Below are positions 30,410-43,212 of a DNA stretch of 64,000 bases, piece after piece. The DNA is from Doryteuthis pealeii (lineage: Eukaryota; Mollusca; Cephalopoda; Myopsida; Loliginidae): positions 55,063,729-55,127,728 of the forward strand of contig CM042142.1 in the NCBI GenBank assembly GCA_023376005.1, in the 5' to 3' direction. Below the pieces are notes generated by a model that made no database searches, was not told the DNA's origin, and saw only the letters and a list, made by a program, of their open reading frames with translations. A program made the position numbers and the translations under genes. The first letter of the stretch is position 1. Every line of letters starts with the position of its first letter.

Positions 30410-33400
30410 ACATATGGCATCAATGTTGAGTTCTGAACCACACTTAATTTCAAAGTTATTGTCAGAGATGACTTATTTTAACATATTATGCAAATTAGAA
30501 TTTTAAAAAGAAAAAACATTTTTGTGCAAAAGTCTTGAAAAAACTCCCCCACCCCCAAAAAAGTAACTTATGGCATATCTGAAAATAATTTATTTAGTAG
30601 TAACTAAGACTATATCAGTTAAAAAGCAGTTAGGACTATTCATTATATATTTTCACGAATTATCTGGCAGCTTACTGGCAACCGTATAATGCATGGCCTG
30701 TTAGTTTCAATAAAAAAAAAAAAACAACTAAATATTAGAATGAAAAAATGCAAGTCATTTGAATCAAATAACAATTCAAATCTATGTTTTTATTGAAACC
30801 TAATTTCTCCTAGTATTATCTATGATATTATAATACTCATGTTCACTTAATTGCACGACTGTTTATCACTTGAATAACACCTCTGGTTAAAAAATTAAAT
30901 CGCCCATGCATTACCCAGGTTCTAACAGCCTTGCCTAGGTGTTGCATTTCTTATATTAAAACTAATATTAATATTAGCAGACCAGTGGTCATACTATCAG
31001 TAATATAAATCTAATTATTACAATGTTTGATATATTTACTTAAGCAGCTATTGGCAAAATATCTTCAATATGTAAAAATAAAAATAGTCTTGATTTAACC
31101 TTTTTTTTCTTGCATCTTTTCATTAGTAAAAGCAAAAGGATTCAGTCACATATCTAATTGTTCAGTTTAGCGTTTGGTGAGAATTCGATTGGATTTTATA
31201 TGGCATGTCAACCCTTGTTGGTTATTTTATGCTCGAGAACATTTGTTCTACTATTCATTGCTTGATAGGTATTCAAATATTTCTTTAAACACATTTAATT
31301 TTAACTGATTTTTTTTAGATGTCCCTAATATGTACTACCACAGTGTGTCAGAGTGGGCCTTGGGAGTTAATGGTGATGAAGGAACTTACTCTACACTTTT
31401 CAGAGCTCCACAAAATTGGAAATTCACCATTAGATGCAGTTTTAAAATCATAACAGGACACTAACAGAATAGTTACTTGAAAACATATAATGTTTATAAC
31501 ATATTATAGCTAAACAGTTTGATTCAATGTTCGATGACGAGCTCCCTAGTTTAACAAGAAACATACGAAAAAGCCAGAATATAATATCAAGCAAAACATG
31601 TGTATATATAACAATAAAGATGAGGGATCAACAGCTCAAAAATCTATAATACATAAAAAAAAAATTGTACATGTATATAGTATAACAATAAAGATGAGAG
31701 ACAACAGTCAAAAAAAATCTGAATAATACAAAAAAAAATTGTACAATTGTATTACATAACAATAAAGATGAGGACAACAATGCCAAAAAAATCTAAATAA
31801 TACAAAAAAAAATGTACATTGTTATATATAACAATAAAGATGAGGACAAACAGTTCTGAAAAATCTTAATAATGTAAAAATAAAATAAGGAAAAAGAAGA
31901 AAGGCGTTTACATATTTTGCATTATTTTTTCTATGTCTTGCCAAACATGTCATAACTTGACAGAAAGTATTATAATTAAATAGCATTTTCACTACATCAA
32001 TAATATGATTCAGCTCATTGGTTCCTTGATTTATAAGACATTAGCATTTGATTTTCTTTCTTCTATTATCATTACAGGAATCTTTAGTTTGCAGCCACAC
32101 ATATATCATCAATAATATTAATCAATTTCTTAAATCATGAAAAGGTAATTCCAGTTCAAACTCATCAGACCATGTCACCCCCCCCCTTCAATATCATCCT
32201 GAAAATTTGTCCAGTGTGGACTATTGTTAAAGTTAGACAATCCCAAAATTTACGCTTTTCCAATTCCAAAAAATTTGCAATGAAAAATATGCTTGATTTT
32301 TAGCTCTCTCTCTTCGAGGGGGTTTGCAAAAAAATTTCTGTAGAATTTGGGATTGTCTAACTTATAATGTAGCCATTAGCTGTACAAAATTTCAGAAAAT
32401 TGGAAGGGTTGGGTGACATGGCACTACGATGGTTGTTGGGTGACAATTTTACTTTTTCTGATGATTAGATAGGATTTTTTTTTCTTTCTAAATAGGGAAA
32501 TATTTTTTAAATAACCTAAAATAATATTTATTAAGGGACGTTATTATTTACCAACACCTCTCCCAATCAGGATGCAACAAAAGTCAATTTTCTTACAGCA
32601 GAGTTTTAACAGTTGATAATCAGTTTTCCTTCTCTTAGACTAGCAATCAATCCAAGGTCAAAGAGCCTAGTCTGCCCTACTATATATATCATATAGTTGA
32701 ATTCAACACTTTCCCAAGGGATTCAGTTGCTATTTTGAAATTGATCATATACCCTACCTATACTCTAATGGGTATATCTCAATCTATAAATTTACGAGTA
32801 TTAATACCACTAACAGATTTAATCTTCTTCATGCACTGGCAAATATTGTATTTTTAATGTGAAAAAAATTCATTTTCCATTTCCAACTCCATTGGTTATT
32901 CTATTTAGTAATCTTGTTAGTTACACACAAATGCAAAAGCCATGTCTGTATATTATAAAGTATCATGATGGTTCCTGGTTGAACAAAATAATGGCCAAAA
33001 TGTGTCTGTTGATGAAATAGTCAGCTCTTAACAAGCGTTTATATATTGGTATTCAGCTGAACCATATAAGTGAAGTACTATCCCTTATTCCCTAGCGGCG
33101 TTAACATGGAGAGATTGTTTTGTTCATTTTTGTTTTTTTCGCTGAGTTAGGGATCAAAAAACTACTGTCAGCTCTCCCAGGTGGTTTACTGTACAATCAG
33201 ATTATCAAGCTGTGCTATTATGCACCGATGTTGGAGCACAGTATTGAGCCTTGCAATTCCTCAACAGTTGCTCCAAGAGACCATGGGTAAATAGTAGGGC
33301 AGACTGCGGTTCTTTAACCTTGAATGGGCTACCAACCGTTTTGGAGAAGTGAAAACTCTGAATTCAAAACTGTTAAACTCCCCTTAAGGATATATATCAG

Positions 33401-34752
33401 TAATTGTAGTTTGCTACTTGTGTATAAATAGGGAACTTGGCAAGTAAATAATCGTACTATGGGTTTCTTTAAAAGTGAATTAAGAATAATTAAATCTATT
33501 ATTTAAGGCTTAAACTTTCTAAATCGATAAGTATATCATAATAACCATCATAAAAAAAGAAAAATATAATACATATGCAGTTATTTTTAAAAGATTTAAA
33601 ACTGATTTGTTGTTGGTCAATTTCGACGCGACTGCCATTTTGGCCTGTTTTTTTCAATGGTTTTATGCGCTTGTTTATCATTTTAACGTAAATTTGGGTA
33701 TGGAAAAAAAATTTTAACCAAAAATCAGGTAATTATCTGATTTTAATCGAAACGCATATTAAATCCATTGCCAGTCCCTAGTATAATATAGTGTTCATAT
33801 CGATTACAATATTACTTTATCCAGTGCTCTAAGGTGGGAACCCACAGAGTGTAAGGGAAATTCTGAGTAGTAATATAGTAAATGATAATCTCTATCCATA
33901 GCAATCTTTTCATTTAGCAGAGTGGTATTACATATATAATATATATATATTTATAATAATAAATAAATAAGTCATCCAAGGACACGTGTTTCGGCATATC
34001 ATGCCTCAGTGTGGCTAGACACATACATCCTTTTGGAGGGTTTTCAACTCAGACGACGCATGGTAGTCCGATTGTTCTCTCTCCTCGCCCACTGACACAG
34101 CGCAACTGGGTTTTAAACTATTCAATACATACGGAATGTAATCATTCGGTCACTAGAGATCAAATTCCGGGGAAATGATATGCTATGCTTTAGTAGTGAG
34201 AGTTAAGGAGGCCGGATTAGGGCTCGCGGTAGATGCGTTCGACTAGAAAACCACCAAGTGTTCCTAGTCGATGAATGTCCTCGGCCAACTTCAGCATATT
34301 GTGAGAGACTGGATTTGTGCTAGTAAAGTAACGGATGTAGTGTAGTGCTCCACCAGATGCAAAAAACCAACCCTGTTCAGCCTATTTGAAAAGGGATAGA
34401 CTCCCTCGCTGATTGGCTGATACCGACTTAAGCGCCCCGTCGACTTTACTTATTCTACTTCTACATATATATATATATATAATAATATTAAAATAATTTT
34501 AATATTTTATTAAAAATTTTCAAATTTTTTTTTCGCCCTTTTTATTTCGAATAGCGCTAGACCAAGGATATGCTGGTTTTTTTTAGCATCTGAGGTGAAG
34601 CACCACACCTACCATCTATCGCTTACTTTTACGCACAAATCCCTGGCTACTAATATGCTGAGTTGGCTGAGGACTGTATCGACTAGGAACCTTTGTTTCT
34701 AGGTCGAAACACTCTAACAGACTCGAGCTAACCCGCCCCTTTTATATATATA

Positions 34753-34792
<40 letters not shown>

Positions 34793-36962
34793 ATAATGTA
34801 GTATGTAGATTTATGAATATATGTTGAATAACTGTGTTAAAAATATATATCTAGCTAGGATGATGCAAAAACAATTGACAATCGCTTATAGGCAAGAAAT
34901 GAGGCATTTACCAAGCCACTAGTTAACCCTATTGCTACCACTATCCTAACTTAAGATAATGTGTGTAGTATGTCATGTTATGTTATATATGTGTGTGTGT
35001 GTGTGTGTATGTTAATATATGTATGATGTTGTGTGTATGTTTATATGTTTTGGATGTGTGGTGATGTTGTATGTTAATGTACTATATTATATGTGTGTGT
35101 TGTATGTATGTAAATTGTCATGAAGCTCGTGTGTGTGTAGTGTAGTGCATGCTATGTAATTGATTATGTATGGATGTGTGCTTTACCCATAGCACAACAA
35201 AAATTACGTGTGACTGTAGTATATAATTTTTATCTCTATGTTATGAACTGCCCATCTGGATTGTCGGGTTCATCATGGCAAACTAACAGATATAAAAACT
35301 GACTCGTCGATCAAATATATAATATATAGTATATAATATATGAACCATATGTATCTATTGGTAATGGGCTCCTCTGTTAGGTCTATGAAATAACAGCTGT
35401 GCCATTATTGCATTCTAGTACGAGTTCTGTTATAGCGTATTACATTATTGCCATATACTCTTTGTAACCACTTTGCTTGTTGTAGATTTATTATTCTGAT
35501 GTTCAAGTCACAGCAACACAATTATATCCTCTCTGCATCCTTTCATGACCAATTAAAGTATAGCTTGTGTATCGCCATCCTACAAGTGGTTACCAAGTGC
35601 GAAAGTTTAATGGTAGCTACGGATTATGAAAAATAGTATCAACGAAAACTGTTTTTCAAATATTCTGATCATTTTTGTCCATGTCATTTTTTTATTAGAA
35701 AAGCCATCAGAGTAAAAAGATAAACCAAAACTTTTGGTTGGCTTGGATGTATTTATTGATATTATCAACCCTTTTAGTCATTACTCTGATCAGTGATTTC
35801 GATAAATAAAAAACTTGGGTGAAAACAAAGGACTCAGTCTAGTTGGCAACAAGGTTGTAGAAAGAGTGAGTATAATGAGTAAATGTGAGTTATTATGTTT
35901 ATTAAATATAGTGTTCAATAATTTATTATATGTTATGTGTGAGTGTGGACTTTATTCACAGTCCCACTGGTGTAATGCGTTCAGAATTCTAAGATAATAT
36001 ATAGCTGATAATCATTAATTCCACTGATATCTTTTCATTTAGCAGATGTGTGTGTAGGGTGTTGTGTGTGTCTAATATATATAATATATATATAATATTA
36101 TATATATAAAAAGTAAAATCTAATGAGTGCAGTATACAACGACTAAAAGTTTCGCTTTATTTGAGTTCAGGGCTAAGATCTGACCTTAGCCTAAGCAGCT
36201 TAGCGAAAACTTTTTAGTAGGTTTATCTGACTCATATAGATTTATCTTATTATTTCTCTACTAAGGTATGAGCACTTTTTACTTATTAGCTTTTAGTTTC
36301 CTGGTGGTTTGTATTGATAATATAATATATATACATTAAATTGTTTTTTCTTTCTGGCAAGATATTTGTACCAAAAATTACTTTTTGTTTGTACGATATT
36401 CTGTCTTTTCTTTTTTTCCCTGGGTGATGTTTAGTATATTTATACAATCAAACTATTCGCTGGTTGTTCTTTTGTCACTGCGAGAGGATTTACCAACAAA
36501 GTTTGCATATATTAATATATACTATATCATATATATACTATAATAATAATCCAAATAATTAAGTTTAGATTCACTATTTATGAATTAGTGATTGAATAAC
36601 GTGAGTAGAAAAGTATACATTTAAGTAAGGATACAAAAATCATTGTTCTGACACATTTTATAGGCAAGAAAAATTTTGGCTTATCTTCTTTAAGGTTCTA
36701 CAGTATTCATCATGCTTTTCCAGGTCACTAATGCTGATAATTATTTCTTGATTAAAAAAGGACTTCACTTAGTCTGGGTAACACACGTTGTAAAAAGAGT
36801 GCAACATTTCGTGAAGGATCTAAACTACTTAGCACTCATGAATGAGCTAATGAAACTAGTTAAAAAATTGCAACTCTGCTCTACATCAAAACACCCAGGA
36901 AAAAGGTATCAACAACACACAGGCACATTAATATATTAGTATATATTATACACCACACACAC
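30410..36962 (+). repeat. Block B, error-rich partial copy of the segment
   Basis: Aligns to block C from about 39,430 to 45,897 (block A 21,725 to 29,100) but is broken every few tens of bases by single-base insertions and deletions, including in non-repetitive words. It shares C-specific features: the hammerhead SINE insertion (33,958-34,205), the CACCCCCCCCCC run, and absence of the A-only Helitron and SINE-3. Its sub-elements are SINE-3 31,170-31,465; SINE-4 tails 31,595-31,885; foldback 32,155-32,450; SINE-2 32,545-32,745 (-); SINE-1 relic 33,020-33,265 (-); SINE-2 33,280-33,390 (+); SINE-1 pair 34,209-34,460 (+) and 34,530-34,740 (-); minisatellite 34,965-35,190; family P 36,110-36,520. 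The error style is that of an unpolished long read. Confidence 0.9.
33958..34205 (-). mobile_element. HHR-SINE, block B copy (noisy)
   Basis: Same element as 42,943-43,211. The hammerhead (about 33,973-34,014) keeps helix III CACGUG, GAAA and helix II but has lost two bases of CUGAAGA. Given the error level of block B I would not read this as biological. Confidence 0.6.
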
Positions 36963-37451
36963 ATCAATATTAATGACTTGCTGCACGATAAAATACTTTC
37001 CCCATTTTTCTCAAACACTCCTATTTGTTGCTTAAAACTTATATTGTCAGTTCATAGTACTATGGTTTCAGAACCTTCAGGCAAAACACACCTTATGTGG
37101 ATTCAGCTTCTAATGCCATTTTTACCATTTACTAAAAGAAAACAAATCACCAGAGGCAGTCTTTTCAAGAAGTTCAAAATCTGTGTATCAAAAGTTAATG
37201 TACATTTTTTTTTTTTCCTTTTTTTTGGGGGAATAATAGATTAATCATTATAAAGTTAATATTTTGAGTAATATTTCTTTACATCTTAATTTCAGTTGAT
37301 TTTTATCACAACTTATTTTACAAATGTGGGTTTAAGCAAGTAACTAGCTGTTAATCATCATCAATTTAATATTTGAATATTAACAATGATGAATAATAGA
37401 TTTTTGTTTTTTTGTCTGTACTTATGAGATGAGGCTTGATATGAATAATTT

Positions 37452-37912
37452 TGATATTGTTGTATACTCTTCTTTTTACTTTCTTACTTCTATTTTTCTT
37501 CTGTTCATCTTTCTATCTTACGTTCTTCTAGCGTCTGGACTTCATCTTGGGACTTCGTGCCTCGTCTTCCATTGGGGATTCTCTTTATCAGAAGCCTGTG
37601 TCATTGGTAGTTTTTAGATAATACACAAGACTTCGATTTAACTTAGATCATATTTTATTCTGAAATCCCACCAGACTACTGAGCAGATTGAGTCGGCAGC
37701 GTGCATAACACGACTTACCACCGTCGTGGTTTTGCCGATCTGACTAAAAATCTCTTTCTAATCTAAACCGGAAGAGGTCTTCTCCACCGATTCTCACGGT
37801 ATCCACCGGAAGGATCAGGTCGAGCCTTGTCCTTCAATCCTTCAAGGCCGTGGGCTGTAACTTATAAAAGCCATTTTAGTTTCTACACTACTGTACATAA
37901 GTATTAGGAATC
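37452..37912 (-). repeat. Dispersed repeat R2, block C copy
   Basis: Equivalent of 19,735-20,195, with the same blocks (CGTCTTCCATTGGGGATTC, TCTAATCTAAACCGGAAGA). The orientation is a guess. Confidence 0.6.
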
Positions 37913-38794
37913 TAATAATTATGTAACAATATTGTCTGGACAAATTTTTTTTAAAATGTACATTTTCATGCCATTCAGAAATATCTAACATTATATGGAT
38001 TATAATAAGTAAATATAAATATATAAATCAAGGATCTCCAACCTGTTTTTTCATTGCCCAATTTGACATATTTTAGAAACGTTATACATCATCACTAACC
38101 CAAATATGAAAATAGAGTACAGTATTTTATACATAAATAATTGAAAATTTTTTATTTATTACAAATTTTACTAAATAAAACTATCACCCATTTAAAATCA
38201 TTACGGACAGAGTATTGAAGTCAGTCAGTTAGACAGTCAACAATTGGTTTGACTGGCCAAGCCTAACATGAAGTTACTAGTTCCTTAATGAACCCACTAT
38301 AACAGCTTAAATAATTCCTGCCACTGCTGCCAGGAAGAGTCCATTAAGCTGAGGAGGTGTTTGACTGTTCTACTGTCCAATAGTTAACAATCTGTAACAG
38401 TCATTTCCAGACTGCAGGTTCAATCCTGGCTAAGGGTGAAAGTAACACAGAATAACAATTATCAGTATTCTACACAGAGTACCATCCACACTGAATATCT
38501 TTTGTATAGATTTTAGATAATAAAAAAAAAACTTTATAAGATTATTCAAGTCAGTGATGGTAACCAAAGTATCCGAGTTATGAACGATACTATGAGATCT
38601 TTATATGTAGATAAAGATCAGTTTTTATTTAACTACTCTACTTACATTAATTTGTCCAGTTCAATAGGTCTGTTGTCCTCATCTTTATTGTGGTATGTAT
38701 AAACACAATGTAACCTTGGGCTTTCTAGTTTTGTTTTTTTTTAATTACTTTAGAATAAGTCATCATCGGAGGATAACCTTAAATTCAAACATAG

Positions 38795-38987
38795 TGTTGT
38801 ACCGCCGTTCCTACAGTGGAGAATATACACTGGTTCTCACTATAAATAGTGAGACACTGAGTGAAAGATTGTACTGTTACCGTTTAACGGCAAGCTAGCC
38901 GTTCCTGTACCATTATTGTAAATACACTTGTCTTATTTTACCTACCTCGACTTGACTTCTTTTTTACTGTTGGATTAAATCACAACA
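38795..38987 (+). mobile_element. Solo LTR, block C copy
   Basis: TGTTGT to ACAACA, flanked by CATAG (38,790-38,794 and 38,988-38,992), as in block A. It is 193 bp because of small deletions. The shared insertion predates the A/C split. Confidence 0.8.
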
Positions 38988-39006
38988 CATAGAATAACCA
39001 TAACAG

Positions 39007-39246
39007 GAAGTAAAGTCGTCAGGATGACCTAAAGCATTAGCCAGACAGCGAGGGAGTCTATCCCCTTTTCACTTGCGCTAGACCAAAGAGATTGTTTTTT
39101 AGCATCTGAGGTGGAGCGCCAAACCTAACATCAGCTCCTCACATTACTGCACAGATCCCTGCGCTACTCATACACTGAGTTGGCAAGGGCCAGTATCGAA
39201 TCAGGAACCTTGCGATTCCTAGTCAAGAATTCTACCAGCTGAGCTT
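39007..39246 (-). mobile_element. SINE-1, block C
   Basis: Equivalent of 21,293-21,532, with GGAAGTAAAGTCGTCAGGA tail and CTACCAGCTGAGCTT head complement. Confidence 0.8.
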
Positions 39247-40187
39247 TGGGACCTTCTAATTTCAGGTTCCAAGTCAGATTAAAACCGTTGACTAAGAAAT
39301 AGCGTACTTTACAACATTTTGAAATTTCTATTTTAGAATATGTAATTATGTTCTATTTTATTTTTTCTATATCTAATCACATTTCTGTGAATAAATCTGG
39401 TGGCATTTATGCTGCTTGTGGCCCCCTTAAACTAGTGGCATCAATGTTAGTTCTGAAACCACACTTAAATTCAAAGTTATTGTCAGATGATGACTTATTT
39501 TAAATATATGCAAATTAGAATTTAAAAAGAAAAACATTTTTTCAAAAGTCTGAAAAACACTCCCCCACCCCCCAAAAAGTAACTATATGGCTATATCTAA
39601 ATAACTTTATTTAGTAGGTAACTATAGACTAATCAGTAAAGCAGTTAGGATATATATATATATATTTCCCTGAATTATCTGTGCAGCTTACTGGCAACCG
39701 TATAATGATGGCCTGTTAGTTTCAATAAAAAAAAAAAAAACAACTAAAATTAAGATGAAAGAAATGCAAGTCATTGAATCAATAACAATTCAAATCTATG
39801 TTTTTATTAGAAACCTAATCTCCTAGATTATCTATATATTAATACTCATGTTCCTTAATTGCACGACTGTTATCACCTTGAAACACCCTCTGGTTAAAAA
39901 ATTAAATCGCCCATGCATTACCCAGGGTCCTAACAGCCTTGCCTGGTGTTGCATTTCTTATATAAAACTAATTATTAATTATTAGCAGGACCAGTGGATA
40001 TACTACAGTAATATAATCTAATTATTACAATGTTTGATATATTTACTTAAGAGCTATTGCAAAATACTTCAATATGTAAAAAGTAAAATAGTCTTGATTT
40101 AACCCTTTTTTTTTCTTTGCATCTTTTCATTAGTAAAAGCAAAAGGGATTCAGTCAACATATTCTAATGTTCAGTTTAGGTTTGGTT

Positions 40188-40460
40188 GGTCGATTGGATT
40201 TAATGGCATGTCAACCCTTGTTGGGTTATTTTATGCCGAAGACATTTTGTTCTATTCATGCTTGATAGGTATTCAAAATATTTCTTTAAACACATTTATT
40301 TAAACTGATTTTTTTTAGATGGTACCCTAATATGTACTACCACAGTGTGTCAGAGTGGGCCTGGGAGTAATGGTGATGAAGGACTACTCTACACTTTCCA
40401 GAGCTCCAAAAATTGGAACTTCACCATTAGATGCAGTTTAAAATCATACACAGGACACTA
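40188..40460 (-). mobile_element. SINE-3, block C
   Basis: Equivalent of 22,448-22,745: GTTGGTCGATTGGATTTAA tail, CTAATATGTACTACCACAGT core. Confidence 0.75.
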
Positions 40461-40554
40461 AACAAGAATAGTTACTTGAAAACATATAACTGTTTATAAA
40501 ATATTAGTACTAAACAGTTTGATTCAATGTTCGATGACAGCTCCCTAGTTTAAC

Positions 40555-40870
40555 AAGAAACATCCGAAAAAGGCCAGAATATAAATCAGCCAAAACATTG
40601 TGTATATAACAATAAAGATGAGGACAACAGTCCAAAAAATCTAAATAATACAAAAAAAAATTGTACATTGTATATATAACAATAAAGATGAGGACAACAG
40701 TCAAAAAAATCTGAATAATACAAAAAAAAATTGTACATTGTATACATAACAATAAAGATGAGGACAACAATCCAAAAAAATCTAAATAATACAAAAAAAA
40801 ATTGTACATTGTATATATAACAATAAAGATGAGGACAACAGTCTGAAAAATCTAAATAATGTAAAAATAA
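40555..40870 (+). repeat. Reiterated SINE-4 tail, block C (uninterrupted)
   Basis: The hammerhead-like block (CCGAAAAAGGCCAG, then CAGCCAAAACATTG) is followed by four units of about 65-70 bp, each AACAATAAAGATGAGGACAA plus AAATCTAAATAATAC. This is the empty site for the Helitron seen in block A. Confidence 0.75.
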
Positions 40871-41152
40871 AATAAGAAAAGAAGAAAAGGGTTTACATAT
40901 TTTTGCATTATTTTTTTCTTATGTCTTGCCAAACATGTCATAACTTTGACAAGAAAGTATTTATAATTAAATAGGCATTTTCACTAAATCAATAAATGAT
41001 TCCAAGCTCATTGGTTCCTTGGATTGTTAGAGACATTAGCATCTTGATTTTCTTCTTCTATTATCATTACAGGAATCTTTATTTGCAGCCACAACATATA
41101 TCATCAATATTTAATCAATGTCTTAAATCATGAAAAGGTAATTCCATGTCAA

Positions 41153-41419
41153 ATCATCCAGACCATGTCACCCCCCCCCCTTCAATCATCCTGAAATTTT
41201 GTCCAGGTGTGGACTATGTTAAAGTTAGACAATCCCCAAAATTTACGCTTCCAATTCCAAAAATTTGCAAATGAAAATATGTTGATTTTTAGCTCTCTCT
41301 TTGAGGGGGGTTGCAAAAAATTTCTGTAGAATTTGGGGGATTGTCTAACTTTAATGTAGTCCATAGCTGTACAAAATTTCAGAAAGATTGAAGGGGTTGG
41401 GTGACATGGCCTGGACGAT
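41153..41419. repeat. Foldback hairpin, block C (longer arms)
   Basis: Arms 41,153-41,243 and 41,329-41,419, about 91 bp each, from ATCATCCAGACCATGTCACC to its complement. Block A has lost the outer part of the right arm. Confidence 0.85.
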
Positions 41420-41544
41420 GTTGTGGGTGACAATTTTACTTTTTTCTGGATGATTAGATAGGATTTTTTTTTCTTTTCTAAATTAAGGAAATATTTTTTT
41501 TAAATACCTAAAATAATATTTTATAAGGGACGTTATATATTTAC

Positions 41545-41737
41545 CAACACCTCTGCCCAATCAGGATGCAACAAAAGGTCAATTTCTTAAGCAGAGTTTT
41601 AACAGGTTTGAAATCAGTTTTCCTTCTCTTAGACTAGCAATCAATCCAAGGTCAAAGAGCCTAGTCTGCCCTACTATATATCTATAGTTGAATGCATACC
41701 TTTCCCAAGGGTATTAGTGCTATTTGAAATTGTCATA
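41545..41737 (-). mobile_element. SINE-2, block C, truncated
   Basis: Equivalent of 24,399-24,595: CCAACACCTCTGCCCAATCA through CTTTCCCAAGGGTATTAGTG. Confidence 0.8.
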
Positions 41738-42017
41738 TACCCTACCTATGAACTTAATGGGTATATCTCAATCCTCATAAATACAGAAGTATTAATACCA
41801 CTAACAGGGATTTAACCTTCTTCATGCCACTGGCAAATATTGTATTTGTTAATGTGATAAAAATTCATTTCATTTCCAACCTCCATTTTGGTTATTTCTC
41901 ATTTAGTAATCTTTGTTAGGTTACAACACAAATGCAAACAGCCATGTCTGTATATTATAAGTATCATGATGTTCCTGTTGAACAAATAATGGCCAAAATG
42001 TGTTGTGATGAAATAGT

Positions 42018-42376
42018 CAGTCTGTAACAAGGTTTATTATTGGTATCAGCTGAACAATAAGTGAGTCTATCCCTTTTTCCCTAGCGCTAAACCAGGGAGA
42101 TTGTTTTGTTCATTTTTGTTTTTTTGCTGAGTTAGAGCATCAAAACTACTGTCAGCTCTCCCAGGTGGTTTACTGTACAGATCAGATTATCAAGCTGTGC
42201 TATTCATGCACCGAGTTGGTGAGCACCAGTATTGAGCCTTGCAATTCCTCAACAGTTGCTCAAGAGACAGCTATGGGTAAATAGTAGGGCAGACTCGGTT
42301 CTTTAACCTTGAATGGCTACCAACCCGTTTTGGAGAAGGAAAACTCTGAATTCAAACTTGTTAAACTCCCCTTAAG
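42018..42376. mobile_element. SINE-1 relic (-) then SINE-2 fragment (+), block C
   Basis: 42,018-42,255 is the antisense SINE-1 relic and 42,268-42,376 the sense SINE-2 fragment, as in block A at 25.5-25.87 kb. The two are only about 12 bp apart. Confidence 0.65.
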
Positions 42377-42942
42377 GATATATATCAGTAATGTAGTTTG
42401 CTATGTGTATAAATTAGGGACTGGCAGTAAAAATCGGATACTATGGGTTTTAAAAGTGAATTAAGAATAATTAAATCTATTATTTAAGGTTAAACTTTGT
42501 CTAAATCGATAAGTAGTAGCATAATAACCATCATTAAAAAAAGAAAAATATAATTACATATGCAGTTTATTTTTAAAAGATTTAAAACTATTTGTTTTGG
42601 TCAATTTCGACGCGATCTGCCATTTTGGCTGTTTTTCAATGGTTTTAGGCGCTTGTTTACAATTTTAACGTAACATTTGGGATGGAAAAAAAATTTACCA
42701 AAAATCAGGTAATTATCTGATTTTAATGAAACGCATTTAAACTCCATTTGCCAGTCCCTAGTATAAATATAGTGTTCAATATCGATTACATATATACTTT
42801 ATCCAGGTGCCTAAGGTGGGGAACCCACAGGTGTAAGGGGTTTAGGATTCTGAGAGTAATATATAAATGATAATCTTATCCATAGATATCTTTTCATGTT
42901 AGCAGATGTGTGTTATTACATATATATATATATATATATATA

Positions 42943-43211
42943 ATAATAATTAATAAGTCATCCACAGACACGTGTTTCGGCATATCATGCCTCTTCAGTG
43001 TGGCTAGACACAACTATCCTTGGGTAGGGTTCGAACTCAGACTGACCGCATGGTAGTCCGATGTCTTATCCCCTCGCCCACTGACAGCTGATGCGGGAAC
43101 TGGTGTTTTTAAACTATTAAATACATACGAATGTATGTATCATTCGGTCACTGAGAGATCAAATTTCCGGGGAAATGATCATTGCTTATTTGCTTAGTAG
43201 TGAGAGTTAAA
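42943..43211 (-). mobile_element. HHR-SINE, complete copy absent from block A
   Basis: Block A reads straight from (TA)n into SINE-1 at 26,431, so this 269-bp element is an insertion in C (and B). The minus strand has a tRNA-like head with GTGGGCGAGGGGATAAG near 43,081, an anticodon-arm-like GACTACCATGCGGTC, and a T-arm/B-box GAGTTCGAACCC (complement of 43,027-43,038). A perfect hammerhead follows 28 nt later, then a short AT-rich 3' end running into (TA)n. The head resembles serine/leucine-type tRNAs (GTGGNCGAG start), inferred from pattern only. Pol III promoter plus hammerhead is the plan of schistosome Sm-alpha elements. It is non-coding, and how it is reverse transcribed is unknown. Confidence 0.8.
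42962..43003 (-). ncRNA. Hammerhead ribozyme, type I, all elements intact (HHR-4)
   Basis: Minus strand: helix I CCACA (42,999-43,003), CUGAAGA (42,992-42,998), helix II GGCAU/AUGCC with a GAU loop (42,979-42,991), GAAA (42,975-42,978), helix III CAC/GUG (42,969-42,974), UC (42,967-42,968), and helix I UGUGG (42,962-42,966). Every conserved core base and all three helices are present. The loopless palindromic helix III matches the GAAACGCGCGUC arrangement of schistosome hammerheads, which favour dimeric pairing. Predicted cleavage lies between 42,967 and 42,966. Confidence 0.9.
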
Positions 43212-43212
43212 G

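Noticed and set aside
30208..30429. Frame conserved between block A (30,208) and block C (46,562), suggesting a gene
   Set aside because: Conservation only reflects the duplicated block. The frame length differs between copies and no domain is recognisable.
33973..34014. Block B hammerhead with a shortened core as a natural variant
   Set aside because: Block B has one-base errors throughout, so the two missing core bases are most likely sequencing errors.
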